The translations under genes were made by a program, and so were the position numbers. Under the pieces are notes generated by a model that saw nothing but the letters and a program-made list of their open reading frames with translations, was not told the DNA's origin and searched no databases. Positions 10,733 to 23,100 of a stretch of DNA of 64,000 bases are shown here, piece after piece. The first letter of the stretch is position 1; each line of letters opens with the position of its first letter. The DNA comes from Gavia stellata (Eukaryota > Chordata > Aves > Gaviiformes > Gaviidae), in contig NC_082596.1 in the NCBI RefSeq assembly GCF_030936135.1, positions 9,400,155-9,464,154 on the forward strand, given 5' to 3'.

Positions 10733-13700
10733 CATTCACCAAAAAGGGTTGTATTAATCTTCCTCAGCAACAGGAACACTTCGGTCTATTAATAGAACTA
10801 GATGTTCAATGTTCAGCTATCAAATGATGTTAAGCATATTTCTTATTCCAGAATTAAATAGTAATAAAAAGGAATAGAGGGTAAAACTCAATAAAAAAAA
10901 TTAGATTTGCACTAACACAATGACTGAAAATTATGAGATTTGTAAACATTTCATAAATACCTAGTGGTTTCTCCCATGTTTGCAAATAGTAGATAATAGG
11001 GCACCAATCAAAGTCAGAGAATGAAATGCATGCGTTAGATTCACAAGTCAATGAATTGGGTTTTAATGAGAGCTGCATATGGTCAAAGAAGGGTGGCCAG
11101 CAATGCTTCAGTAAGGGCTAGCAGCACAGACTGAGCGTGGTTTGAGCTCTGAAAATCACACGCTGCAGTGAGAGCCCTAGACCCAGCCTCCACATGGGGA
11201 TCCCACAGGCATTGCTGAAACACTTGCTGGCAGTCTGTAAGCAGCTCCTTAAAGAGCTGACAGACAGCCACGGGCCCTCTAATCCAGCGGGTAAAAGTGC
11301 ATTGAGACCCAGTGACTATAAACTGCAACTACACTGCCAGGAATGGAAAAATGAAGCCAATGTTTATCTAAGAGAGCAATTAACCATCACAACTTCATGA
11401 TAGATCAGATAAAGTCTTCATCATGTCAGGTCTTTAAACCATGCCTTCCACTATAAAAATGGTAGGTCAACTCTAAGTTAAATTATGGTATGTGCCCTGT
11501 TATAGTATGTGCCCTGTCTTGTGATATGATATTAACAACAAAATTACCGACCCTTTCGCTATCTACATATTGAGGTACTTGCTTCATTTTTTGAGGGAGA
11601 TGATTTAAGGTTCCCTATAATCTGAATTTCACCCTTTGCCCTGCTATCCTACTTCCTTACCAATGATTCCTCTTGAAGACCATCATGAACTTTACTGCCT
11701 GGCGCTGCAGACAAGCCCCACTGCTCTTCTGCAGTCTGTTGCAGATGTCCCTTCCATGGGCAGAGCAGGAGATGAAATCACTTCCATTTAAACAGGGAGA
11801 ATTGGGTCTGTGGGTAGAGGTCAGGTCAGTCAGATTATGATTCTCTGAGAGCTATCGAGTCCTCCTGCTGGGGTCATCTTGGATTATTTAATCTAAAGAC
11901 CAAGAAAGAGATCTGGTGTGAAAAAGAAACGGAATCAGTACTGAGTGACGTGATCACAGGCCAGGGTTATGTGTCACTTGTGAGTTAAAACTTAGACTGT
12001 CAGGGAAGCTCAAAGGCATCTCATCTCATTGAGAGCAAAATTAGGATTGTTGTGCATGGTGTTCGGAAATAGCACAGTATGTAAATGCAATTAAACCAGC
12101 ATCACTGATGATTCTGAGAGACTATGCCAGCAGAATAAGTCTCGGCAAAGCTACGGCTGGCTTTGAGGTCCTCCTTCCACTTCCCTGTGGAGCAGCTACT
12201 CCCTAGGGAACGAGACACGAACAGCCATAAAGACTATGGTCTTTTACCCTTCATTGCTGATGTGGCTTTTAGGCTGCATCCCAGTGTGGCCCTGCTGTCA
12301 AGTCCTTCCTGTGCCCCCCCCCGCCCATGCCATCGGATCAGCCTGGCATCTGTTCCCAGCACGACTGCGGGATCCCCCAGAGCCATGGGAATTAGAGCAC
12401 TGAGAGCACATAGAGACCGTTTCAGTTCCTCAAGGTCAGAACAGCTATACCCAATTTTTTCTCAGACGTTTGCCTAACATGCCTTTAAGAGCAGTATCTC
12501 TTGCCAAATTGTTTCCTTGCTGTACGTTAAGGCATCATCATTTGTTCTGCCTTCAGTGAGCAGATAATGCTGCTTATCCCTTCCACAGCAACCTCGCCTG
12601 TATGCCATGACTCTAAAGGCACTTTCCCACTGCTTCCCAGTTGATGCTTTCTCCGAAACACTGCCCTTCTTTAGACATCTTGATCTAGCTACTCTTTCTT
12701 TCCTAAAGCTGGTGTTGGAACTAAACCTGATTTGAATTTGAATTTGAGATAGTATTTTTCCTAAGGGCTGTGCAAATATTTGTGGAAGGTAATCTCCACT
12801 CAGCAGCTGAATTCAGCTATGTGCACCTTCCTGCTATTTTCTTCTGCCTAGCACTAAGCCTTCTTTTGAAATGGTACCGGGAAGATGAGTAAAGGGTTTG
12901 TTATGTTAAAGAAGATGAAGCTAAGGAGTAGGGTGGTTTATCACCGTGTGGGAAACAGAGATTTCCAAACCCACAGTATTAAAGAGGATTCTATAGACAC
13001 TCTAACTCCTTGACAGCCAGTACAGAGCGAAGGGCAGCATGTGAAGGTAATGATATTTTAATAGTCAACCTTACTAAAGATAAAGATCCAGACTGAAAAG
13101 AACTGTCCTACTTTGGAAACATCCTTTTAGTACACAGAAAGAATATAAGAAAAAGAGTTTCAATTAGGATGCTCTACTTTTGTTGCACTCAGTTTGGGAA
13201 ATGCACTCACAGCAATTGCAAGTACCGATCAGATCACAGCAAAAACTGGAGAACACGGAGGCATTTCAGGGTCTTGATCCCAGTAATGACAGCTGATGGC
13301 CATACAATAGGCACAAAGGACAGACCCTTTACTGGTTAAAGCCTTGTCAGAAGTTAACAGTAAGAGCAGGAAATAACAAAATGGGACTCGGTGATAATGC
13401 AAGTGCATATATGTGGGGAGAAAGAAATCAGGTGAAACACTGAATACGAGAAAGGCACTGAGAAAGCGATAATAATGAAGGAGGCATAAGGGAACTATAA
13501 GCAGTGAATTAGATATGAGCCTGCAAAGCAGTAGGGAAACTACATTTTTTTAAAGAAACCAGTATAATTTTGGACTGGAGACCCAGGTTTCTCCCACTCC
13601 AGATTGCATGGGCAGTAGTTGCCAAACAGCAGCTCCTGACTTCTAGTATTTGCAAACTTTGCTCTCTGTAATGTGCTCCTCCTTCCATTTACCCATTTCT

Positions 13701-14803
13701 GGGCTCATCAGCCAATTTGCATTATCAAATATAAGTTTGCATCCCTTTGTTCAATGCTAATGATACACTGATTTCACTTTCGTTTCGGGATTCTTTAGGC
13801 ATTTTTATTCTCATCTGTTCAAGTATAAGGACAAAGGGCCTGTTTGAATGTTCTGCTAGCATGCAAGCCAAATGCTTATAAACCCTACGTAAGTCATGTT
13901 TAGAAACTTTAGATGAAGTTTGAAGGACTGTGATGTTCACAAACCATTTTCAAAACACTCAGTAATTTTCCGGTCTTTGGTGCCAGCCCTAATGGAGTTC
14001 TCATGGGTGTACTGACAGGAATAAGTGTAATTGTGGACTGAGCTTGATCTAGTTTGACTTCTGCAGCGTGCAACACACTGAGGATGTATAACATCATTGC
14101 TTTTTCTTTCTCATTGGTTATGCTCTTGTATTGCTTTAATTCTCAAACTGAACTGCACCCAGTTAAACTTCAGAAATTTTAGGCAAGTTGGAAACATGTA
14201 ATAGCATAATGCTAGCAAGATTTTGGCAGAAAGAAGTATGTTCTGAAGGGGAAAGCAATCACAGTAGGAATAGATTGAAGTTGGTGACTTAAAGGCAAAA
14301 AACATTGAATAATAAGGCAAATCCTACATTAATTTAGTCAATCCTTACCCCTACAGAAAAACCTCCAGTGATCTCCCAGGCAGCTGTTTTAACAATGGAC
14401 ACTTAGAAGCATTTAGAAACTTAGTTTGCTTTGATTTCTGTAGTGTCAGACAGCTAAACTGCTTTTAGGAAGCTGGGGTTAAGAAAACATGTCAGCATTT
14501 GGTCCCACATTAGTTAATGTGGGAGATGATTCTCTACAAAAAGCCTTTAGCTTGAGGAGTGCTGTCCCAGACTGATTTAAAGGGATACAGTCCAGAAGCA
14601 TCACCTTATCACAGTCTGTTTTGAAGGGACGAGAAGAATGTGTCATATCTATTTTGATCCAAGGTTGAGTGGAAAAACCAAATGATAAATCCTAGTGATA
14701 TGACAAATCAAAACCTAAGCCTGGCAACAGGATTTGCCCAGATTGAGTTGTTCACTCTACCTGTGTGTTTGACAGTTATTCTGCCTAGTGTGAACAACCA
14801 AGT

Positions 14804-14856
14804 ATATATGAGTTTATATACATATATAAGCATATAAATGTATGCATATAAATGTG
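14804..14856. repeat. TATA/CATA-rich low-complexity tract
   Basis: Overlapping ATATA and GCATATAAATG units; the phrase GCATATAAATGTATGCATATAAATGT contains a 14-bp tandem duplication of GCATATAAATGTAT-like sequence. It resembles a degenerate AT-rich minisatellite. TATA-like words occur here but no exon-like sequence follows. Confidence 0.65.
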
Positions 14857-17800
14857 TTCTAAATCACCAACATGTCTGCCAACGTAACTTACCAAATACA
14901 AACACTATTGCAGCATTCCCTATTTCTTCTGCAGGCAGCCCAAAACACCTCCTCTGAATGTCGTTTGTACCCACCACTCATTATTATCCTTGTTGATAGC
15001 AGCTGCACTATTTTTCTCCATTAAGGTAGTTATGATATGACCTGCCATCATTCACTGTGCCTTGCAGGCACAGGGCAAAAATGTGGTCCCTGTGTTAAAA
15101 AGCATTGAAGGAGCATAAGCGTAATCATAGACACGTGTTTCCTATTTAAGGCCTGGAGCCAACTAATAATTGTAAAGCCTAATATCAAATCTAGAAGATA
15201 ATATTAATAAAAGCTCTGCTACTGATTGCATTTCCAGGTGGGGCAGCTGGGGAGACTCTGCAAAGTGGGTCAAAAAAAGAAAGAGGCAAGGGAATCCAAG
15301 TCAGATTGCAAAGGAGGAAAAAGTAGGATGATGTACTGCAAAGGATATTCTCCATTGCAGCAAGTGGAGTATGTTTGAAATCACAAAGACATTTTCATTT
15401 ACTCACTACAGGAATGCTTTATCCTGTCCTTGACCTCTGCGCAAATTTCTGCTTGATGTCAGTGGGAGATCCTCTTGCTGTCTTTTTCAGCCTAAAGACC
15501 ATCACCAAAAAGGACTTTGCCAATGACTTCCCTGTGTCAGTCACTATCCAAATCAGCATCACCATGTTTAGAAATTATACTCTTTCTGTCTATCCACTTT
15601 TCCCCCCTCTTATTGATACATCAGCTTAATGATAGCAAATGTTGCCAGACCAGACTTGAAGGCTCCAGCTCTTCTCTTTTAACCCAGAAAGACCATGGGT
15701 AGCAGTGATGCAGCTTGTCTCTGCTCTTCTGCTAATATACCTTATTCCCCAATGCCAGGGACCTGCAGGGAGCAGAAGGAATTGAATTTCTGCCTTCGCT
15801 GTATTTATGTTGCTAATGAAAGAGGCTTAGGGACACATTTATTCTGGGACACAGACACATATTTTTTGAGAAATGGGACTGAGAGCACAGCTCATTTTGT
15901 TGGGGTAACTCATCAGTGAAGACAATCACACTTGTGATCGAACCTTCTGGCTGCTTGCAGCCTTCCTCTGGGAGGGAGGATTTACTGGGAGGGAGGGGAA
16001 GCTGTGTGGCAACATTAATTAATGCAAGAGCCTGTGCATAACTCCCTGTCTGGGAAGGGTACCAGGTGTAACTGGAACGTGCTGAGAAAGACGAGCATGC
16101 ACTCCGGAGTTAACCAGCATATATACACTGTATGTAGTACAGACGGTACAGCTAGTGGCCTTTTGTTGAGGTCTTTCGGTCACAAAGTGGCCAAGTTAGA
16201 TGGTTTCTATTCCCACACCAGTGTGCTGCATCAACCATGCTAGTGGGAGGGCACTGGGGGACAGGCTAAACCCCCTGAAAACCAGTTCTCCTCCCTACTA
16301 GGTAAATGCTTGCTTGGATCCTTCTTTTGGCCCATGAACGTTGCCTTTGCCTTGCTTCATCGCTGTGGTCCTGACATAAGTCTCCATCTCAGCTGCATAT
16401 TGGGAAAGCCAATGTCTACAGTGCTCGCAAAGGGCTTTGGGTTTATGCAGTGGAGGGTGCTTATAAAAGCTCTTCCTAACAGCACAGGGAAAGCTGTGGA
16501 TGTGAATACAAAAAGCAGGTAATTCTAGTCTCTACAAAGAAAAGAAAGAAGAAAAATTCCTTGGACGCATTCCTCAAATCTTTTCCTTCCATCTCCTAAA
16601 AACCATGAGAAAATCTGCTAAGAAAAGCATTTGTCAAAAATGCACACGAAAAATAGATCACTGCTTAGTATGCATGTGACTGGCATGGAGGAGTATTTCC
16701 CTTCGCTGGAAATCTGAAGATGGTATTGTACTCAACATGGCACTGCGGGCTTCTGTGAACAGCCTCTGCCAACAGCACCTAAGAGCAGTCCCTTTGGAAA
16801 ACTGCTGGAAACACATACGTGTGATAACCTAACCAGCCACTGAGTGTCGTCTTCGCTCCACAAACCTAGCTGAAAAAGTACTTGTATGACAGAAAGGAGA
16901 AAGGATGCTTGACCCTTAAGGACAGCTCAGATACAACAACTGTTAGGAGCTAGACACAATCCTCGTTGTAAACTGAAGAGCTTTAATTAACCCACCTGCT
17001 TTAATAACACAGTCCTCAGTCTCTATGATCTGCAGTTCCTTTCTGATGTAAAGTAGGTATTTGAACTTAAAGATCACATCTTGCTTCTAGAGAAGGGAAA
17101 GACAAAATTTCTTTCTGCTGTTGACTCCACTGACAACAGGCGTGTTAAACCAGGGATGGATTTGACCCAGTGACTCACAGGGCTGAGCTAGTGGGCACCA
17201 AAGTGATTCTTTTATATTTTCCTCTTTGTACTCAGTGGCTGGATCTCACAATGCAGCAATTGTTCTGTTTCCTTCCTCATTAATTAATTGTATTATATAG
17301 TTCTCCTGATTTGGCTTGTGTCTCTTTTATATTGCAACAGATAGCCTGGCTCTTGTATTTTCCACTGAACATTGGCCAAGGTTTTCTGTCCAGGGATCAA
17401 ATGCTACATCATTTGGACCAAGACTTTCTACTCAATGACCGTAAGTCTCATAATGGACTCAGCCTCCTTCTCAGCTCTTGCTGGACAGGCTTTTTGGGGG
17501 CTCCAGGCCTGTTCCCTGCCAGGTCAGAGGATGCTGCCAAGACCTCAGGGACCTGCAACACACTTCATGGCTTGCCAGGAGACAAGCTGTGCCAGTTCAA
17601 GTTACTCACAGATGACTTGGGACTCTGGACAACCTCCAGCATGTCTCTCCCAGACCCTAGTTATGGTTCTACATGGGCAAGGCCATGCACAAAGCCATTT
17701 CTAGCTGCTCTGAGTTGTTCAAAGACATTTTCATCTACCATTAGTCTGCTGACACACCTTTGCCTTTGCTTAGCCACAGGACTCAGCACTTTGGTTGTCA

Positions 17801-18199
17801 ATTCCTAATCCCTCTCCTTTACTGTCTCAAGATGATCCTAGACAGCACCTCCTCTTTGTTGCTGTATCAAGAGGTACAGCTGAGCACTACTGCAGTAATC
17901 AAGATGTATTTATGGGTTTCTTACTACTATATATAAGCTGTTAGGAAGTTTGAATCCCTGCTGGGGTGGATGAGGAAATCATTAGACTGAAGTAGAAGAA
18001 AATTAAATTCTAGAGGATACTGTTCTTCTTAAACTGTACCATAAGGATGCAGAAAAATATGGAGATTCATGCAAGAGGAGGGCCCTGGATACCAGAGGAG
18101 ATTCTCTCCCAAGAAATTCTGATGGAAGGAGAAACAGAAACATAGCAGTGTCTGTGGGTATGTTTGCCATTACAGTTTGATCTGTGTATCTTCTGTATA

Positions 18200-18230
18200 T
18201 GTATAGTTACTGTGATGTATAGTTACTGTG
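18200..18230. repeat. Two-copy tandem duplication of a 15-bp word
   Basis: TGTATAGTTACTGTG occurs at 18200 and again at 18216, separated by one base. This looks like a simple replication-slippage duplication. Confidence 0.8.
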
Positions 18231-19062
18231 TTGAGAGAGAAAATGAACAGTATCTGGTTTCCCCCAGCACTTTATCCTTGGCTAATTAAAACTGTAAACT
18301 CAGAACATCCAACGGGACTGCTGTTCTGCAAGAGGACAAATCTTGCTCAAATCTGAACAATGGCACCTGAAGATACCTGAGTTGTGGGGCTTTCATTTCA
18401 GCCAACTAGCAACAGACTAATCTCAAGAACATAGCCCAGTGTCAGATATATTGGTCCAATCTCATAGGTGGAGCTCTGACCTTAAATTTGAAGGCTGGTT
18501 TTCATTTCTAGGTCAACTATTGACCCATTGTCTCTCTTGTCTTGCCCACCATCCCAGTAAAAATGATGAAAAGTCACATGTTTAAGAATTAAATAACACT
18601 ATAATGTGTGCTAAAGATTTGAGCATGTCAGATCTGTAGTACAAGTCCTCAGGTCTTAGCTGGGATGGAGGCAGTGACCTTGAAGTGTGGCTTAAAAGAA
18701 TTTGTTTTATTGAAGCACCAAGCAAAACCCTCCTGTCACTCCTTCTTTTATGTATCTTCAGAATGTATGTTATACAGTGACCGACTTTCAACCAAAGAAT
18801 GTGTGAATGCATTTTTGCGTCCAGTCACTGGGCCGGTTAGGCTGTCTGTATTTCACAAAGTCACATAGTAGTTGAGGTTGGAAGGCACATCTGGAGCTCG
18901 TCTAGTCCAATTCCCTGCTCAAAACAGGGTCACCTACAGCAGGTTGCCCAGGGCAATGTCTTGTCAGATTTTTAATATCTCCAAGGATGGTGACTACACA
19001 ACCTCTCTGGGAAACACATTCTATGTTCAACCACCCTCACAGTACAAAGGTTTTTTCTTACT

Positions 19063-19737
19063 TTAAGTGGAATTTCCTGTGTCTGCATTTGTGCCTATTG
19101 CCTCTTTTGCTGTCACTGAACAGTACTGAGAAGACTCTGGTTCCATCATCTTTACTCCCCTGAACAGGTATTTATACACATGGATAAGATCCTTTTCTGC
19201 TTCTGGCTGAACAGCCTGAGCTCTCTCCACCTTTCTTTGTATGACAGATGCTCTAATCCCCTCATCATTTTCACAGCCCTTCACTGGACTTGCTCCAGTA
19301 TGTCCATGTCTCTCTCGTACTGGGGAGACCAGCACTGGACACAGCACGCAGGTGTGTCTCACCAGTGCTGAGTAGAGGGGAAGGATCACCTCCCTCGACC
19401 TGCTGGCAATACTCTGTCTAATGCAGCCCTTGAGACCATTAGTCTTCTTTGCTGCAAGGACACATTTCTGTGTTATGGTCACATTGATAACTACTAGGAC
19501 CCGCAGGTCCTTTTCTGCAAAACTGTTTGCCAGTTAGTTGGCACCCAGCATATACTGGTGCATGAGGTTGTTCCTTGCAGGACTTTCAGATTTTTTTAAT
19601 TTCATGAGGTTCCTGTCAGTACATTTCTCCAGCCTGTTGAGGTCCTTCTGAATGGCATCACGACCCTCTCGAGTATCAATCATTCCTTCCAGTTTTGTGT
19701 CACCTGAACACCTTCTGAGGCTACACAGTCCAATCAT
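19063..19737 (-). pseudogene. Decayed CR1 reverse-transcriptase C-terminal half
   Basis: Two broken minus-strand frames, 19534-19737 and 19063-19482, carry successive parts of CR1 ORF2. At 19698-19710 the residues before DTKL read C-S-G-D where CR1 polymerases have F-A-D-D, so one of the two catalytic aspartates is lost. Downstream, KKTNGLKGCIRQSIASRSRE and [11 protein letters not shown] are recognisable before the frame shifts. The shifts and the active-site loss mark a dead copy that is older than the ones near 5 kb and 34 kb. Confidence 0.85.
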
Positions 19738-19779
19738 CTAGCTCAGTAATGTAGATGTTAAACAATATTTGCCCCAGGA

Positions 19780-20103
19780 TCAATCCCGGGGTACACCACT
19801 AGTGACAGCTCTCTGGCTAGACTGCTGCTGATAGCAACCCTTTGAGCCTGGCAGTGGATTACTTGTGACCTGCGTGTTGCCCCTCCAGAAGACACCAGGG
19901 TGATTCAAGTCCCCGCTGTGGACCAGAGTCTGTGAACATGAGGCTTCTTCCAGTTGTCCGAAGATGGCATCATCTACTGTTTTTTTCAGCTCAGGTGGCC
20001 TGTAGCAGACATCTGTCACTGTATCACCCACGTTTGTCTGACCAATAATCCTGACCTGTAAGCTTTCAGCTGGCTCATCATCCATCCCTAGGCAGAGCTC
20101 CAT
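19780..20103 (-). pseudogene. Fused CR1 endonuclease-to-RT remnant, 107 codons
   Basis: This single open frame begins in the CR1 apurinic-type endonuclease (block VGDTVTDVCYRPPE, then GDLNHPGVFW, where the family has an Asp-His-Pro-type GDFNHPD motif). It ends in a reverse-transcriptase segment (SSQRAVTSGVPRD, corresponding to the VTSGVPQGSVLGP block). The two segments are normally several hundred residues apart, so the frame crosses the scar of an internal deletion. It is most likely a chance in-frame junction in a dead element. Confidence 0.8.
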
Positions 20104-20110
20104 GCCTGCT

Positions 20111-23100
20111 TGATGCTCTCACATACAGGGCAACTTGCTTGCCTTTCGAGCCTGTCCTTCCTGAAGAGGCTTTGTCCATCCACTGTAGCACTCCAGTCAT
20201 CTGAGCTATCCCACCACAGCTCTGTGATCCCAATGAGACTGTGTTTGACAAGTTTTCTACTAAAAATGGAGTCTTTTTATTGCGTTAAAGTTAAATGGTC
20301 AGGAGTAGCAGCCCTCAAATGCGTATCTCCCTGTTCATATCAAAGCTTAATGAATAACCCTAACAAAAATATCACCTTAAAAGATGAGCTATATTGATGA
20401 AACAGAGAAACTTGGGAAAGATGAAGAGGCAACAGCTCAGAACACTAGTATTCTTCAATAAAACATTAACAGAATGGGAAAGACTGTGGTCTAGTGAAAC
20501 TTAGACCTCATTAAAGCCAGTGGGATCTCAAATGCCCTTTCAGGGCAGGATAAAGAGTGTAGTAGGAAACAGAGGCAGAGGAAGATTGCTGGCACCTGAG
20601 GAGACAGTCCTCATGTTAGGGCTTGGGAAAGAAAAGTGTTTATCTGCTGTGGTGTTCACCAGCTGATGTAGGGGTTTGTCTTGCTAGGACAGCCACTTCT
20701 GCACCAGGACTGGCTTGTAAAAACTATGCCAAATAGGGTGATGTTGCTATTACTATTTTTTCATGTTCTTGGTCAGTGTAGCCAAGTGGTGAAACCTTTG
20801 CCTAGATAAAGTTATTTCCTTGGTATGATGCTCATCTGTAGGCCTTGCCACAATGATTTCTTTTGCCAATACTGAGGAAATGGAAAGTAGCTCACACACC
20901 GTGATTTTTTGCAGTTGTCTCACGTTGTTTATCTTTCTGCTTTATAGCCATGCATCTGTTCTTGTACAAATTGTAATGCACCTTCTTCTCCTCTCTATAT
21001 TTTCACATTTTCCCTATGCAGTTTGATGAACTTTTTTTTTTTGAAACAGTGGTAATTATTGGAGGTTTGTATTAATCACATTTCTGTCAGTTTGTACCCA
21101 GGAACCCAAGAAGAATGAGTCCTTTTTGTATGCAGGCAAAGCGGTTCCTTTGCTAAAATTCTTCAACAGAAGAGATGCCCCAGGTAGAGAGAGTATATGC
21201 CATATCAGACAACGTGGTGACCACACATGGTATGTTAACATTCCCTCTGCTTTTCATTTCTCTGTAAAAAATCATGTCCCAAGTCCAGGCATGCAGTTCA
21301 GAGAAGATCAGCTAATGGGAGAATGTGAGACCTTGAAGAAAAGGAGTGAAGGATACAGAGAAAGTGCTAAAAGTGTAAGACTAGCAAGTAAAGAGTGAAG
21401 CTGAGGTGAAGGGAAGGAGAATGTTGAAGTGACTCATAGTGAGAAGAAAGCAGTGTCAGACCAGAGCTTTCCAAGGAGCCAGACATCTCCACTTTGGATG
21501 CTCTGGGAAGCGCTCCTATCAGGTGGGCCTCCCCAGGCCTGCACAGCAAGGATTTAAGGTGTAGGTATTATCTTATCTGGGATGAGGAAGCACATGATGA
21601 TCCCCTGAGTTAAAGCTGAAGAAAGATCCTGTTAATAAACCTGTAGTTTTCTTGTCCATCTGCCTGGAGACGAGGAGCCAGTGTACTGCCATGACGTCTG
21701 GTTTTATTCAAGGTGTCTGGATATTTGTCACCTCTGATTTTTGCATTTCTGCTAAATCTGGACACAACACTCAGTGCTGCAGGAGGACAGAGAGCCAACA
21801 CGATGCAATGTGCAGGCCTGCTTCCACTTTGTACGTATAGTTTCCTCTCACATCAAGCAGTTCTTGGAAGGATTCATCGTCTTTAGGAATCCTTCTTTCA
21901 TAAAGGTTTGGGACTTGATGAAGCATAATTAGATCATTTTTTAAGACAAGACCCAGAGTCATGTCACTGATTCAACAGCTACAAAACAGAACAATCTAGT
22001 GTGGAGTTAAACATGGCTTGCCTTTACACCCAAGCTGTTTCCCCTGGAGCATTTTTTCATTATCTCTGATGACTTAGTCATAAAGATTTAAGGAGTAAGG
22101 ACAAAAATCCTGTCTTCTTGGTATGCCTTAAAATTGGTACAGAGCTTGCAATGCCGATATTAATAAAGGGTTGCAACAGTTCAGCTATTAATACATTTTG
22201 TCTGGCAGAGCTTAGCAGAATATGATGAATTCTGGGTAGAGTGTGTTATACTAATTGGCATAAATATAGGAAAGACCTTTTCCCTTCTGAATATAAGAAT
22301 ACTCAAAATTAATACTGTAGTTAACATATGCACACAGGAACATAAGATTATATGTATCACTGGCAGCATCATCTTATTAGCTACGAACATATGTTTTGTA
22401 CAAGGAGAGGCTCTGATTGTTAAAGGAAGGGCAGAATGCTGGAAGATGAGGTGAGGAGAAAGATGAAAGAGATGGAGCTCTTTGGATACAGTTCATAGAG
22501 ACAACCTTGCAGACTTCGACCGAAAACTCCCTGTTTCTATACAGTATGTAGAACAGTGTCTTCAGGGTCTTTTGGGGAAAAAAAAAAAACAGTTACCCAG
22601 CCCATCCCCATCATGTTTATATCAGTTAATGAATGCAGACCGCTTTTTTCCCCCTTCTAATGAGAGCTATCCTGCAAAGAAAAAGGGGAAAAACCACACC
22701 GCCAAAAAATATCTTTCTCCCCAATATTCCAAGTATTTACCTCTATGGAAATGAACTGCCTTGTCTGAAATGTTTCCCTATATCATTCCCAAGAATATAA
22801 TAACTTCAGAGGAATAAATGGTTGTGGGTTTTTTTCTTTCTTTTCCTTTAAATACTGTCTTGAAATAGGAAATGGAGAAACTTCCAAAGCTTTTGCAATC
22901 AATTGGCAGAATTGGATATTGTGTATGAAATGTTTCTTTTAGAAAGATAACCGGGACCATGTCACAGCGGGAGCTACAGTGGGATAATGAAGCACAATCC
23001 TTCTAATTACAAGACCAAAACAAAACAAAATGCTAATGCTTCTCAAATCACATGTAGTGCACAGACATAGTAGATGTTGTTGAAGTGGAGGTTTTTATAT

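Larger units (their letters stand above)
5886..18853. other. Gene-poor intergenic sequence, about 13 kb
   Basis: AT-rich unique sequence without a recognisable gene, RNA gene or recent transposon. Short simple repeats are listed separately. The longest frame, 17311-17808 (+, 165 codons), opens at a TTG rather than an ATG and matches no family I know. Old, highly diverged transposon remains may be present but cannot be recognised by eye. Confidence 0.55.
18854..20110 (-). mobile_element. Old CR1 LINE copy with internal deletion, minus strand
   Basis: An older, more diverged CR1 read on the minus strand. From 5' to 3' it contains an endonuclease-domain segment (GQTNVGDTVTDVCYRPPE, then LVHSGDLNHPGVFW), a junction near 19861, then reverse-transcriptase blocks (AVTSGVP, a decayed active-site region, [25 protein letters not shown]), and a 3' UTR that reads GTTGAGGTTGGAAGGCACATCTGG on the plus strand. 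Frames are interrupted several times. Roughly 1 kb of ORF2 between the endonuclease and the middle of the polymerase is missing. Sequence at 20111-20250 may be further CR1 5' sequence, but I am less sure of it. Confidence 0.88.
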
